Shown in pieces: positions 35,394 through 43,236 of a stretch of DNA of 64,000 bases (its first letter is position 1; each line of letters begins with the position of its first letter). The notes below the pieces were generated by a model. That model was not told the origin of the DNA and made no database searches. It was given only the letters and a program-made list of their open reading frames with translations. Position numbers and translations under genes: made by a program. This stretch comes from Streptomyces sp. WMMC500 (GTDB lineage: Bacteria > Actinomycetota > Actinomycetes > Streptomycetales > Streptomycetaceae), in contig NZ_CP114905.1 of assembly GCF_027497195.1 (NCBI RefSeq), forward strand, positions 7,079,001 to 7,143,000. Reading direction: 5' to 3'.

Positions 35394-35400
35394 CACCCCC

Positions 35401-36177
35401 GTGCTGCTGCCCGATCTCCCCGCCTCGCGCACCGAGCCGGACGGCTCCGCCGTCGTCCGGCTGCTCAGCTACAACATCCGCTCCCTGCGGGACGACACCG
35501 CCGCACTCGCCCGCGTGATCCGGGCCTGCGCCCCGGACGTCGTCTGCGTCCAGGAAGCGCCACGCTTCTTCCGGTGGCGCAAGAAGGCCGCGCGGCTCGC
35601 CCGCGCCACCGGTCTGCTCTACGTCACCGGCGGCGCCACCACCGCCGGGCCCATGCTCCTGGCCGGCCTGCGCGCGCACGTGGAGCGCACCGACGAGACG
35701 CTCCTGCCCCGCACCCCCGGTCTGCACCAGCGGGGTCTGGCGACGGCGGTGCTGCGCTTCGGCGGCGCCCGGCTGGCCGTCGTCAGCACCCATCTCAGCC
35801 TCGCCGGGGCCGAGCGCTACGAGCAGGCCGGGCTGCTGCTCGCGCACGTGCGCGCGCTCGGCGAGCCGCACCTCGTCGTCGCCGGAGACCTCAACGAGCG
35901 CCCCAAGGGCCCCGCCTTCCGCCGGCTGGCCGCCGAACTGCAGGACGGCTGGGCGGTGCGCCCGTGGGGCGGCCGGCACACCTTCCCCGCGCTCGACCCG
36001 CGCAAGCGCATCGACGCCGTGCTCGCCTCGGACGCCGTGGAGGTCCTGGGCTGCGGCGTCCCGGCGGGCCTGCCGGGCGTCTCCCCGGCCGACCTCCGCG
36101 ACGCCACCGACCACCTCCCGGTCCTGGCCGCGCTCCGCGTGCCCGCGTCCGGCCTGCCGGCTACGGGCGCTTCCTGA
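35401..36177 (+). CDS. Endonuclease/exonuclease/phosphatase (EEP)-family protein
   Basis: A 258-residue EEP-fold enzyme. Conserved elements are LLSYNIRSLRDD (Asn), VVCVQEAPRFF (catalytic Glu), VVSTHLSLAG (His), VVAGDLNERP (Asp, Asn) and ATDHLPVLA (Asp, His). This is a complete set for a divalent-metal phosphodiesterase. Substrate could be DNA, a lipid or a nucleotide. Short N-terminus with no signal peptide. The 3' end overlaps the convergent CU044_5270-type gene by 17 bases. Confidence 0.88.
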   Translation: MLLPDLPASRTEPDGSAVVRLLSYNIRSLRDDTAALARVIRACAPDVVCVQEAPRFFRWRKKAARLARATGLLYVTGGATTAGPMLLAGLRAHVERTDETLLPRTPGLHQRGLATAVLRFGGARLAVVSTHLSLAGAERYEQAGLLLAHVRALGEPHLVVAGDLNERPKGPAFRRLAAELQDGWAVRPWGGRHTFPALDPRKRIDAVLASDAVEVLGCGVPAGLPGVSPADLRDATDHLPVLAALRVPASGLPATGAS

Positions 36178-37222
36178 CGTCGTCCACGACGTCGTAGGCG
36201 TCGAGGTACGAGAGCTTCGTGAACGTCCTGGACTCGTTCGGATCCGAGGAGCGCCGCGTACGCAGACCCAGGTACTCGTGGGTGTCCGCGGCGAACAGCA
36301 GGTACGTGGGCGAGTCGTCCGTGTCCCGGCAGGTGAGCGCGAGGGCGTCCCTGCCGTGGGCGTCCTCCGCCCCGTCCGCCACGAGCAGGTCGGGGAACTC
36401 CGCCAGCGCCGCGAACACCGCGGGCAGCAGCCCTTCCGGCAGTACGGGGATCCAGTTGAGCAGGCCGCTGAGGTAGAAGAACGACTGCTGCCACTCGTCG
36501 TCGCCGAAGTCAGCGGGCAGGATCCGGCGTGGCCCGCCGCCCGGGTAGGGGGAGCTGAGGAACGTCAGCAACGCCTCCGGCTCCGTGGGGATCCCGGCGA
36601 CCGTGCGCCAGTCCGCCGGCGGCCAGATCGCGCCCGCCTCCTCCTGCTGCCGCCAGCTTCCCCCGCGGCCCCTGCTCAGCCACGACCGGCGCGAGGAGTC
36701 CGCCGCGATCCAGCACTCCGACGCGTACGTCACGGCCTTCCCGGTGTCGTCCGCGATCTCCCGGAAGAACACCCGGGTGTAGACGTACTGGCCGCGGCGC
36801 GGCTCGAGGGGGGCCCGCAGGCGCTCGCGCTCCCGCTCCAGCCGCGCCGCCCGGCGCAGCACGCCGGCGCCGTCCGCGGCGGGTCCGGTGGCGCCGTCCC
36901 CGGCCAGCAGCGTGAGCGGGGTGCCGACGGCCGCCGCCGTGGCACCGGCGGCGACGAGGGTCCGTACCGCCGTACGACGGGACATCCCGCCCGCGGCCGG
37001 CGTCCCGCCCGGGCCCGGTCCGCGGACCCCGCCCGGCCCGCGGACCGGGCGGGCCACGAGCCGGAGCCGGGCCCGGCGCGGGACCGCGGCCGGGGCGTGG
37101 TTCGCGGCCGGGGCGGCGGCGCGGGCCGCCTCCAGCAGCCGTTCGCGGGCCGCCTGCCGGGCCGCCTCGCGCGGCTCTCCCGCCCCCGCGTCCCAGTCCC
37201 GCAGCAGCTTCAGCTCATCCAC
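36161..37222 (-). CDS. CU044_5270-family membrane protein, sigma-factor partner
   Basis: A 353-residue protein. The N-terminal 60 residues (DELKLLRDWDAGAGEPREAARQAARERLLEAA in part) form a cytosolic helical region, a transmembrane helix lies near 85-110 (TLVAAGATAAAVGTPLTLLA), and an extracytoplasmic domain of about 230 residues follows. This architecture matches the CU044_5270 family, which is found beside ECF sigma factors and probably tethers or inhibits them. The GTG at 37222 has GAAGGAG upstream and overlaps the sigma-factor stop by eight bases, so it is translationally coupled. No catalytic motif. Confidence 0.7.
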   Translation of the reverse strand: MDELKLLRDWDAGAGEPREAARQAARERLLEAARAAAPAANHAPAAVPRRARLRLVARPVRGPGGVRGPGPGGTPAAGGMSRRTAVRTLVAAGATAAAVGTPLTLLAGDGATGPAADGAGVLRRAARLERERERLRAPLEPRRGQYVYTRVFFREIADDTGKAVTYASECWIAADSSRRSWLSRGRGGSWRQQEEAGAIWPPADWRTVAGIPTEPEALLTFLSSPYPGGGPRRILPADFGDDEWQQSFFYLSGLLNWIPVLPEGLLPAVFAALAEFPDLLVADGAEDAHGRDALALTCRDTDDSPTYLLFAADTHEYLGLRTRRSSDPNESRTFTKLSYLDAYDVVDDVRKRP

Positions 37223-37868
37223 GTCCGCGCTCCTTCCGCCCGGTGCCCGCATGGTCGGTGTCCGTGCCGCCGGCATCCGGCACATCCCTGCCGCCGGCCA
37301 CGGCGCCCAGTTCCTTGCGCAGTCGGCCGCGGGCCCGGTGCAGCCGCGAGCGCACCGTGCCCACCGGCACGTCGAGCGCCTGGGCGACCTCCTCGTACGC
37401 CAGGTCCGCCCAGGCCACCAGCAGCAGCACGTCGCGCAGCGCCGGCGACAGCCGGGCGAGCGCGGTGGCCAGCTCGCGGCGCAGGCCGTCGGCCGTCGCG
37501 CGGGCCGCGACGCGGTCGGCGAGCGGCTCGTCGGTCTCGGCCGGGGCCGGCAGCCGGGACAGGGCGCGGAACCGGCGGGCCTCCGCGCGCCGGTGCCTGC
37601 TCACCAGGTGCGTCGCGATGCCGAACAACCACGGGCGCACGTCGCCGCGCCCCGGGTCGAACCGGTCGCGCAGCCGGAAGGCGGTCGTGAACGTCTCCGC
37701 CATGACGTCGTCGGCCGCCTCGTCGCCGAGGCGCCGTGCGGCGTAGCGGTGGACGTCGGCGGCGTACCGGTCGAAGACGGCGGCGAACGCCTCCGGCTCT
37801 GCATGCGACCGGGCGACGATCGACGCGTCGCTCTCCGGCTCCGTGTGCACGCCCGTCATGCCCCCCAT
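37215..37868 (-). CDS. ECF-type RNA polymerase sigma factor
   Basis: A 217-residue group IV sigma factor. Region 2 covers about 25-95 (FAAVFDRYAADVHRYAARRLG, MAETFTTAFRLRDRF, WLFGIATHLVSRHRR), and region 4 about 130-185 (LSPALRDVLLLVAWADLAYEEVAQALDVPVGTVRSRLHRARGRLRK). The C-terminal 30 residues are a disordered tail. GGAGG six bases before the ATG at 37868 supports this start over the ATG at 37859. It is co-transcribed with the downstream CU044_5270 gene; no anti-sigma factor with a zinc motif is present. Confidence 0.92.
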   Translation of the reverse strand: MGGMTGVHTEPESDASIVARSHAEPEAFAAVFDRYAADVHRYAARRLGDEAADDVMAETFTTAFRLRDRFDPGRGDVRPWLFGIATHLVSRHRRAEARRFRALSRLPAPAETDEPLADRVAARATADGLRRELATALARLSPALRDVLLLVAWADLAYEEVAQALDVPVGTVRSRLHRARGRLRKELGAVAGGRDVPDAGGTDTDHAGTGRKERGRG

Positions 37869-37978
37869 CGAGCGCCTCCAGAAGGTGGTGGACTCGGCCC
37901 GTTCCCGGGCCCTGCACCACTACTTCGCCGGGGCGCCCCGACGGGTTCCGTGCCGGGAACGGGCCGGGACCGGGCCCG

Positions 37979-38665
37979 TCAGACCACCGCGCCGCCGCCC
38001 GGCGGCTCGTCGTCATCGTCGCCGCCGGGACGCATCCGGGCGACGAGCGTGGCGAAGCCGCCGAGGAAGCCGCCGATGCCGAGCACCGAGGCCCACCAGG
38101 TCATGGGCTGCTGGAAGATGAGCATCAGCAGCAGGAGCAGCGGACCGCCGAGGACCGCGATCCAGGCGAACTTGGTCGTCGTGTCCGCCTTGGGCAGCGG
38201 CGGCGGCTCGGGCGGGACGAAGTGGCCCTCGTCGGTCTCGTCCAGGTCGTCGTCCGAAGCTTCGGCCGCCTCCCAGTCGCGCGGGCCGGTGCCGGCGGAG
38301 AAGACGATGAAGCTCGCGCCGCCGTCGGCGCCCGCGGGGCCGGCGCCCCCCGGGCCGCTGCTCGCGGGGCCGCCGTCCTTGTCGGTGCCCGACGGGCCCT
38401 CCGCGGTGGCGACGCCACCGCCGCCCGGGTCCGCCACGCCGCCGTCCGTGCCGTCCGCCGGGCCTTCGTCCCCGGCCGCCGTGCGCGCCGCCCGCTCGTG
38501 CGGGGGCTCCACGGGGTCCTCGTCGAACGCCGCGACGATCTCCGCCCACGCGGCTTCCTCGTCGAGCGGCGTGCCCGACGCCGTCGGCTCCGCGCCCGCC
38601 GGCTCCGTCTCCGCGGGCCCGTCGCCCTGCTGCGGGTCCTCCCGGTCCGGGTTACGCTCCGCCAC
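37979..38665 (-). CDS. Acidic protein with C-terminal membrane helices
   Basis: A 228-residue protein of unknown function. The first 150 residues are acidic and Pro/Gly/Ala-rich, predicted disordered; residues about 163-185 and 187-210 are two hydrophobic helices (FAWIAVLGGPLLLLLMLIF and SVLGIGGFLGGFATLV), ending in a Gly/Asp/Pro tail. Its start overlaps the end of the upstream alpha/beta hydrolase by 14 bases, pointing to a shared message. A similar protein follows this hydrolase in other Streptomyces as I recall. Confidence 0.7.
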   Translation of the reverse strand: MAERNPDREDPQQGDGPAETEPAGAEPTASGTPLDEEAAWAEIVAAFDEDPVEPPHERAARTAAGDEGPADGTDGGVADPGGGGVATAEGPSGTDKDGGPASSGPGGAGPAGADGGASFIVFSAGTGPRDWEAAEASDDDLDETDEGHFVPPEPPPLPKADTTTKFAWIAVLGGPLLLLLMLIFQQPMTWWASVLGIGGFLGGFATLVARMRPGGDDDDEPPGGGAVV

Positions 38666-39464
38666 GGGCCCGGGCTCCCTTCCGCTGCTCGCTCTTCCGC
38701 TGCTCGCCGCCGTCGGTCTGCGGGGTGTGCCGGTCGATGAAGTGGTCGGTGGCCGTGAAGATCCGTTCGGCGTCGTGGTCCAGCGTGGCGACGTGGTAGC
38801 TGTCCTCCAGCACGGTCTCGGTGACGTCCCGCGACGAGACCCGGCTCAGGATGCGGGCGGAGTCCGCCGGTGAGACGACGTGGTCGACGCGGCTGTGCAG
38901 CACCAGCAGCGGCTGCGTCACCTGGGGGAGTTCGGCGTCGACGCGGGCGAGGAGCTGCCGCAGCGAGTGGGCGGCGTGCAGGGGCACGCGCGGGTAGCCG
39001 GTCTCGACCGCGCCCGCCTTGGCGATGTCGTTGACGACGCCGGGCGCGGTGCGTACCAGAAAGCGGGCCGCGGGCAGGGCCTTCGGCAGCAGCCCGTGCA
39101 GCCTGTTCAGCGGGTTGACGGCGACCACGCCGGCGACCGCGTCCCCGTGCAGGGCGGCCAGCCGCAGCACCAGCGCGCCGCCCATGGACAGCCCGCACAG
39201 GAAGACCCGCTCGCACTGGTCGGACAGCTCGCGCAGCTCCCGGTCCACCGTCGCGTACCAGTCCTGCCAGCGCGTCATCTGCAGGTCCTGCCAGCGCGTG
39301 CCGTGCCCGGGCAGCAGCGGCATGGAGACCGTCAGGCCGCGGGCGGCGAGATGCTCGGCCCACGGCCGTACGGACTGGGGCGAGCCGGTGAAACCGTGGC
39401 AGACCAGCACCCCGGTCTCGCCACCCGGCTGGCGGAACGGCTCGGCTCCGGGAAGGACCGGCAT
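38652..39464 (-). CDS. Alpha/beta hydrolase (carboxylesterase or lysophospholipase type)
   Basis: A 270-residue soluble esterase. The oxyanion region is VLVCHGFTGSPQSVRPW, the nucleophile Ser sits in FLCGLSMGGALVLRL, the acid is in VLHSRVDHVVSP (Asp), and the His in EDSYHVATLDHD. It resembles bacterial monoacylglycerol lipases or carboxylesterase Est30-like enzymes. An acyltransferase begins divergently 200 bases away, so a lipid-related role is plausible. GGAG precedes the ATG. Confidence 0.87.
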   Translation of the reverse strand: MPVLPGAEPFRQPGGETGVLVCHGFTGSPQSVRPWAEHLAARGLTVSMPLLPGHGTRWQDLQMTRWQDWYATVDRELRELSDQCERVFLCGLSMGGALVLRLAALHGDAVAGVVAVNPLNRLHGLLPKALPAARFLVRTAPGVVNDIAKAGAVETGYPRVPLHAAHSLRQLLARVDAELPQVTQPLLVLHSRVDHVVSPADSARILSRVSSRDVTETVLEDSYHVATLDHDAERIFTATDHFIDRHTPQTDGGEQRKSEQRKGARARGGA

Positions 39465-39632
39465 GACGGGACTCCGATCGTGTCAGGCGGGCGGCGGATA
39501 CGTGCCTGGCGCTGCCCTTGAGCGTACTGCCCCGTACGGACGGACGGGCCCCCGCGGACACCCCCCGGAAGGCCCGCCCCGCCCGCGGGCCGGGCGGCCC
39601 GCCCCCGGATACCGCTCTCCGACCAGGAGCGC

Positions 39633-39638
39633 TATGGT
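39633..39638 (+). promoter_or_regulatory. Candidate -10 box of the PlsC-type acyltransferase
   Basis: TATGGT lies 28 bases before the TTG start at 39667. An AGGAGG ribosome site (39655-39660) at six-base spacing from the TTG decides the start. Confidence 0.45.
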
Positions 39639-39666
39639 CACACGAGCGGATCGCAGGAGGCCCCGG

Positions 39667-40440
39667 TTGTTCTACAGCGCGATGAAGATGTCTCTCGGCA
39701 ACAGCCTGAGGCTCGTCTTCCGTCCCTGGGTGGAAGGCATGGAGAACGTGCCGGACACCGGTGCCGCGATCCTCGCGAGCAACCATCTGTCGTTCTCCGA
39801 CTCGTTCTTCCTGCCCTCCATGCTGCACCGGAAGGTCACCTTCATCGCGAAGGCGGAGTACTTCACCACGCCGGGCGTGAAGGGCCGGCTGACCGCGGCG
39901 TTCTTCAAGGGCGTCGGGCAGTTGCCCGTCGACCGCTCCGGCAGCCGCGGCGCCGGCGAGGCGGCGATCAAGAGCGGCCTGGAGGTGCTGGAGCGCGGCG
40001 AGCTGTTCGGCATCTACCCCGAGGGCACGCGCTCGCCCGACGGCCGCCTCTACCGCGGCAAGCCCGGCGGCCTCGGCCGGCTGGCGCTGCTCAGCGGGGC
40101 GCCCGTGCTGCCGGTGGCGATGATCGACACGGAGAAGATCCAGCCGCCGGGACAGGTGATGCCGAAGGTCATGCGGCCGGGCATCCGCATCGGCAGGCCG
40201 CTGGACTTCACGCGCTACCAGGGCATGGAGCACGACAGGTTCATCCTGCGTTCGGTGACCGACGAGGTCATGTACGAGATCATGAAGCTCTCCGGCCAGG
40301 AGTACGTGGACGAGTACGCGACGGCGGCCAAGCGGCGGATGGCGGACGCGGCCAAGCGCCGCAAGGCGGAGGAGAAGGCCGGGAAGTCCGAGAAGTCCGA
40401 CGGCGGCTCCGGCGCCGGCGGGCGGCGGGACGCCGCCTAG
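39667..40440 (+). CDS. 1-acyl-glycerol-3-phosphate acyltransferase (PlsC family)
   Basis: A 257-residue acyltransferase that makes phosphatidic acid. Motif I is NHLSFSD (the HxxxxD catalytic pair), motif II GQLPVDRSG, motif III EGTRSPDG and motif IV near ALLSGAPVLPVAMI. The N-terminus is short and hydrophobic for peripheral membrane contact. The last 40 residues are Lys/Glu/Gly-rich. The TTG at 39667 has a perfect AGGAGG at six-base spacing. The macS gene starts 36 bases after its stop, so it may be co-transcribed. Confidence 0.9.
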   Translation: MFYSAMKMSLGNSLRLVFRPWVEGMENVPDTGAAILASNHLSFSDSFFLPSMLHRKVTFIAKAEYFTTPGVKGRLTAAFFKGVGQLPVDRSGSRGAGEAAIKSGLEVLERGELFGIYPEGTRSPDGRLYRGKPGGLGRLALLSGAPVLPVAMIDTEKIQPPGQVMPKVMRPGIRIGRPLDFTRYQGMEHDRFILRSVTDEVMYEIMKLSGQEYVDEYATAAKRRMADAAKRRKAEEKAGKSEKSDGGSGAGGRRDAA

Positions 40441-40475
40441 CGCGCGGGACGCTGGCGGGAGGGAGAGCCGGGGCG

Positions 40476-41693
40476 ATGGCCGGGCAGAGCAAGCGGCGGA
40501 TGTCGGTGGAGCAGCCGCTGTGGCAGGCGCTGACGTACTTCCGGGTGCTGACCCTCGCGTACGCGGTGGCGCAGTTCGTCCACCGGCACGACGACGTCGC
40601 GCGGCCGGCGCTGGGCTGGGCGTACTTCGCGGTGCTCACCCTGTGGACGCTGGTCACCTTCCGCCGGGTCTCGTCGGCGGAGCGCTGCACGTACCGGTTC
40701 CTCGCGGCGGACATCACGCTCACGCTGACCGGCATCCTGCTGACGATCCCGGTGGAGACGGCGGAGCGCATCGACGACGGCGCCACGACGCTGCCGTCGA
40801 TCTGGGCGGCGGGGTCGGTGCTGGGCTTCGCGATCAAGGGCGGCTGGCGGTGGGGCGCGGCGTCGTCGGCGGCGGTGGGCCTGTCGAACATCGTGCAGCG
40901 CGGCGAGGTGGTGCAGGACAACTTCCACAACATCGTGCTGCTGATGGTCGCGTCGACGGCGATCGGCTACATCGTGGAGGTCGCGCGGATCAGTGAACGG
41001 ACGCTGGCCCGGGCGCTGCAGATCGAGGCGGCGACGCGGGAGCGGGAGCGGCTGGCCCGCGACATCCACGACAGCGTGCTGCAGGTGCTGGCGCTGGTCC
41101 AGCGCCGCGGGGCGGCGATCGGCGGCGAGGCGAAGGAACTGGGCCGGCTGGCAGGCGAGCAGGAGGCGGCGCTGCGGACCCTGGTGATGGGCGCGAGGCT
41201 GCCGGCGCAGCGGACGGCGGAGTCGGCGGAAGGTTCCGCCGGGCGGCGGGCGGCGGGGCCGGACGGCGGGGAGCCGGGGGCGGACGACGGGGAGACGTCC
41301 CTGCGGCTGCTCCTGATGTCGATGAGCGGGCCGAACGTCTCCGTCGCGGAGCCCGGCACGCCCGTGGCGCTGCGGACGCACGCGGCGCGGGAGTTGGCCG
41401 CGGCGGTGGCGGCGGCGCTCGACAACGTGCGCGCGCACGTGGGCCCCGAGGCGCAGGCGTGGGTGCTGCTGGAGGAGGAGCCGGACGGCACGGTGGTGGT
41501 GACCGTACGGGACGACGGCCCCGGCATCCCGCAGGGCCGCCTGGCGGCGGCGGAGGCGGAGGGCCGGCTGGGCGTCGCGCAGTCCATCCGCGGCCGGCTG
41601 CGGGACCTGGGCGGCACGGCGGAGTGGGTCTCGACCCCGGCCCAGGGCACGGAAGTGGAACTCCGCCTCCCCCCAACCCCCGCCCCCCGATGA
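40476..41693 (+). CDS. macS: MacS-type sensor histidine kinase
   Basis: A 405-residue kinase. Residues 12-170 hold the membrane input domain (about five helices; VEQPLWQALTYFRVLTLAYA and AAGSVLGFAIKGGWRWGAA are conserved), then HisKA_3 with His198 in LARDIHDSVLQVLALVQRR and a HATPase domain (ALDNVRAHVGPEAQAW, VRDDGPGIP). It matches the MacS family whose partner MacR controls morphological differentiation in Streptomyces. A disordered Gly/Ala-rich stretch (about 245-275) interrupts the ATPase domain. Normally macR follows directly; here a 700-base repeat-rich gap lies between. Confidence 0.85.
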   Translation: MAGQSKRRMSVEQPLWQALTYFRVLTLAYAVAQFVHRHDDVARPALGWAYFAVLTLWTLVTFRRVSSAERCTYRFLAADITLTLTGILLTIPVETAERIDDGATTLPSIWAAGSVLGFAIKGGWRWGAASSAAVGLSNIVQRGEVVQDNFHNIVLLMVASTAIGYIVEVARISERTLARALQIEAATRERERLARDIHDSVLQVLALVQRRGAAIGGEAKELGRLAGEQEAALRTLVMGARLPAQRTAESAEGSAGRRAAGPDGGEPGADDGETSLRLLLMSMSGPNVSVAEPGTPVALRTHAARELAAAVAAALDNVRAHVGPEAQAWVLLEEEPDGTVVVTVRDDGPGIPQGRLAAAEAEGRLGVAQSIRGRLRDLGGTAEWVSTPAQGTEVELRLPPTPAPR

Positions 41694-41969
41694 CCCCCCG
41701 CCCCACCGAGGCCCGCGGGGCCCGGCGGAGAACCTCTCGCCAGCGCGCCGAAACGCCGCGGTCGCGGCCCCGGCCCCGGCCCCGGCGGAACGTTCCGCCA
41801 CCGAGCCCTCGCCCCGAGCCCGGCGCCGCCGGCCGCCCTCCGGGCGCGCGGGACCCGCGCCGCCCGTACCGGGCCGGTCGTGGTGGGGCCCGGGCACGCC
41901 CCACGCCCCCGCGCCCGCCGCAGGCGCGCCCGCGCCGCGGCCGCTCGCCCACGCTCCTTCGCGCCGTAC

Positions 41970-42378
41970 GCGTCCCCCGCCCCCGCGGCCCCATGCCCCG
42001 CCCCCGCGGCCCCATCCCGCCCTCGCGCGGACACACTGTCCCGTCGTCCCCGCGGGCGGCGATACGTGCCGGAACGAGCGACGTGCGCCACCATGGTCCG
42101 CGGACCGTGTCCGTCCGTATGCGTCCCCCGCCCCCGCGGGCCCATGCCCCGCACCGCGGGCCCACGTGTCCCGGCGTCCCCGCGGGCGGCGATACGTGCC
42201 GGAACGAGCGACGTGCGCCACCATGGTCCGCGGACCGTGTCCGTCCGTATGCGTCCCCTGCCCCCGCGGGGCCCCCGCCCCGCACCGCGGGCCCACGTGT
42301 CCCGCCGTCCCCGGGGGCGGCGATACGTGCCGGAACGAGCGACGTGCGCCACCATGGTCCGCGGACCGTGTCCGTCCG
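41970..42378. repeat. Three-copy ~130-bp tandem repeat between macS and macR
   Basis: The unit containing GATACGTGCC, CCACCATGGTCCGCGGACC and CGTCCGTATGCGTCCC starts at 42061, 42191 and 42322, i.e. a 130-131 bp period. Copies one and two are nearly identical; the third is cut after the CGTCCG stretch. A weaker fourth copy lies upstream from about 41970. Each unit holds the perfect 12-bp palindrome GGTCCGCGGACC. The reading frame of macR happens to be open through the array. No gene is supported in the 708-base gap 41694-42401. Confidence 0.85.
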
Positions 42379-42401
42379 ACGGCAGCAGGGAGGGAGTCGA
42401 G

Positions 42402-43079
42402 GTGGTCGGTGAAGGCAGGGGTGGGGTCAAGGTGATGGTCGTCGACGACCACCCCATGTGGCGTGACGCCGTCGCCCGGGATCTGGCCGCCGCCGGGTTC
42501 GCCGTGGTGGCCACCGCCGGCGACGGGCCCCAGGCCGTGCGGCGGGCCCGGGCCGCCGGGCCGGACGTGCTGGTGCTGGATCTCAATCTGCCCGGGCTGC
42601 CCGGGGTGCAGGTGTGCAAGGAGGTCGTCGGCGCCCAGCCCGGCGTGCGGGTGCTCGTGCTCTCCGCCAGCGGCGAGCACGCCGACGTGCTCGAAGCCGT
42701 CAAGTCCGGCGCCACCGGCTACCTCGTGAAGTCCGCCAGCACCGAGGAGTTGATCGACGCCGTGCACCGGACCGCCCAGGGCGACCCGGTGTTCACCCCC
42801 GGCCTCGCCGGCCTCGTGCTCGGCGAGTACCGCCGGCTCGCCGGCGAGCCGGCCGCCGCGAACGCCGACGAGCCCGAGGTGCCCCAGCTCACCGACCGCG
42901 AGACCGAGGTGCTCCGCCTCGTCGCCAAGGGGCTCTCGTACAAGCAGATCGCCGAGCGCCTCGTCATCTCCCACCGCACCGTCCAGAACCACGTGCAGAA
43001 CACCCTCGGCAAGCTCCAGCTCCACAACCGCGTCGAGCTCGTCCGCTACGCCATCGAGCGCGGTCTCGACGACGACTGA
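42402..43079 (+). CDS. macR: MacR-type LuxR-family response regulator
   Basis: A 225-residue regulator. The receiver has VMVVDDHPMWR, phosphoacceptor Asp60 in VLVLDLNLPG and a lysine in YLVKSAS. The NarL-type helix-turn-helix is LTDRETEVLRLVAKGLSYKQIAERLVISHRTVQNHVQNTLGKL. It fits MacR, reported to bind TGAGTACnnGTACTCA; a perfect example lies at 61740-61755 of this window. The GTG at 42402 follows AGGGAGGGAG; the ATG at 42435 would remove 11 residues. The frame continues upstream into the repeat array but no start there has a ribosome site. Confidence 0.85.
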   Translation: MVGEGRGGVKVMVVDDHPMWRDAVARDLAAAGFAVVATAGDGPQAVRRARAAGPDVLVLDLNLPGLPGVQVCKEVVGAQPGVRVLVLSASGEHADVLEAVKSGATGYLVKSASTEELIDAVHRTAQGDPVFTPGLAGLVLGEYRRLAGEPAAANADEPEVPQLTDRETEVLRLVAKGLSYKQIAERLVISHRTVQNHVQNTLGKLQLHNRVELVRYAIERGLDDD

Positions 43080-43190
43080 CCCCCGCCTCCCTTAGCCTCC
43101 CGGTCCCTCCTCCGGGTGAAGTCCGCCGCCTAATTGACAGGTTGGTGCGCGAATCCCGCCGGCTCCGTGCCATGTGAGGTGGATCACCGT

Positions 43191-43196
43191 TAGCGT
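43191..43196 (+). promoter_or_regulatory. Candidate -10 box of the phosphofructokinase gene
   Basis: TAGCGT lies 40 bases before the ATG at 43237, with GAAGGGAA as ribosome site in between. A TTGACA at 43134-43139 has no fitting -10. Confidence 0.3.
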
Positions 43197-43236
43197 TGCT
43201 GCAGCGGGGTCACGACCGTCAGAAGGGAAACCTGTG

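Noticed and set aside
34738..35400. N-terminal extension of the EEP-family gene (479-residue frame)
   Set aside because: The upstream stretch overlaps glkA out of frame and the leaderless -10 seven bases before GTG 35401 gives a compact EEP fold.
41970..42378. CRISPR array
   Set aside because: The unit is about 130 bp with three copies and no short spacer-repeat pattern; no cas gene lies nearby.
41880..42401. Extension of macR into the repeat array (399-residue frame)
   Set aside because: The ribosome site AGGGAGGGAG and the receiver start favour GTG at 42402. The upstream frame is only a repeat-derived Pro/Arg-rich sequence.
43134..43139. TTGACA as -35 of the phosphofructokinase promoter
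   Set aside because: No -10-like sequence occurs 16-18 bases downstream; the TAGCGT at 43191 is too far away to be paired with it.
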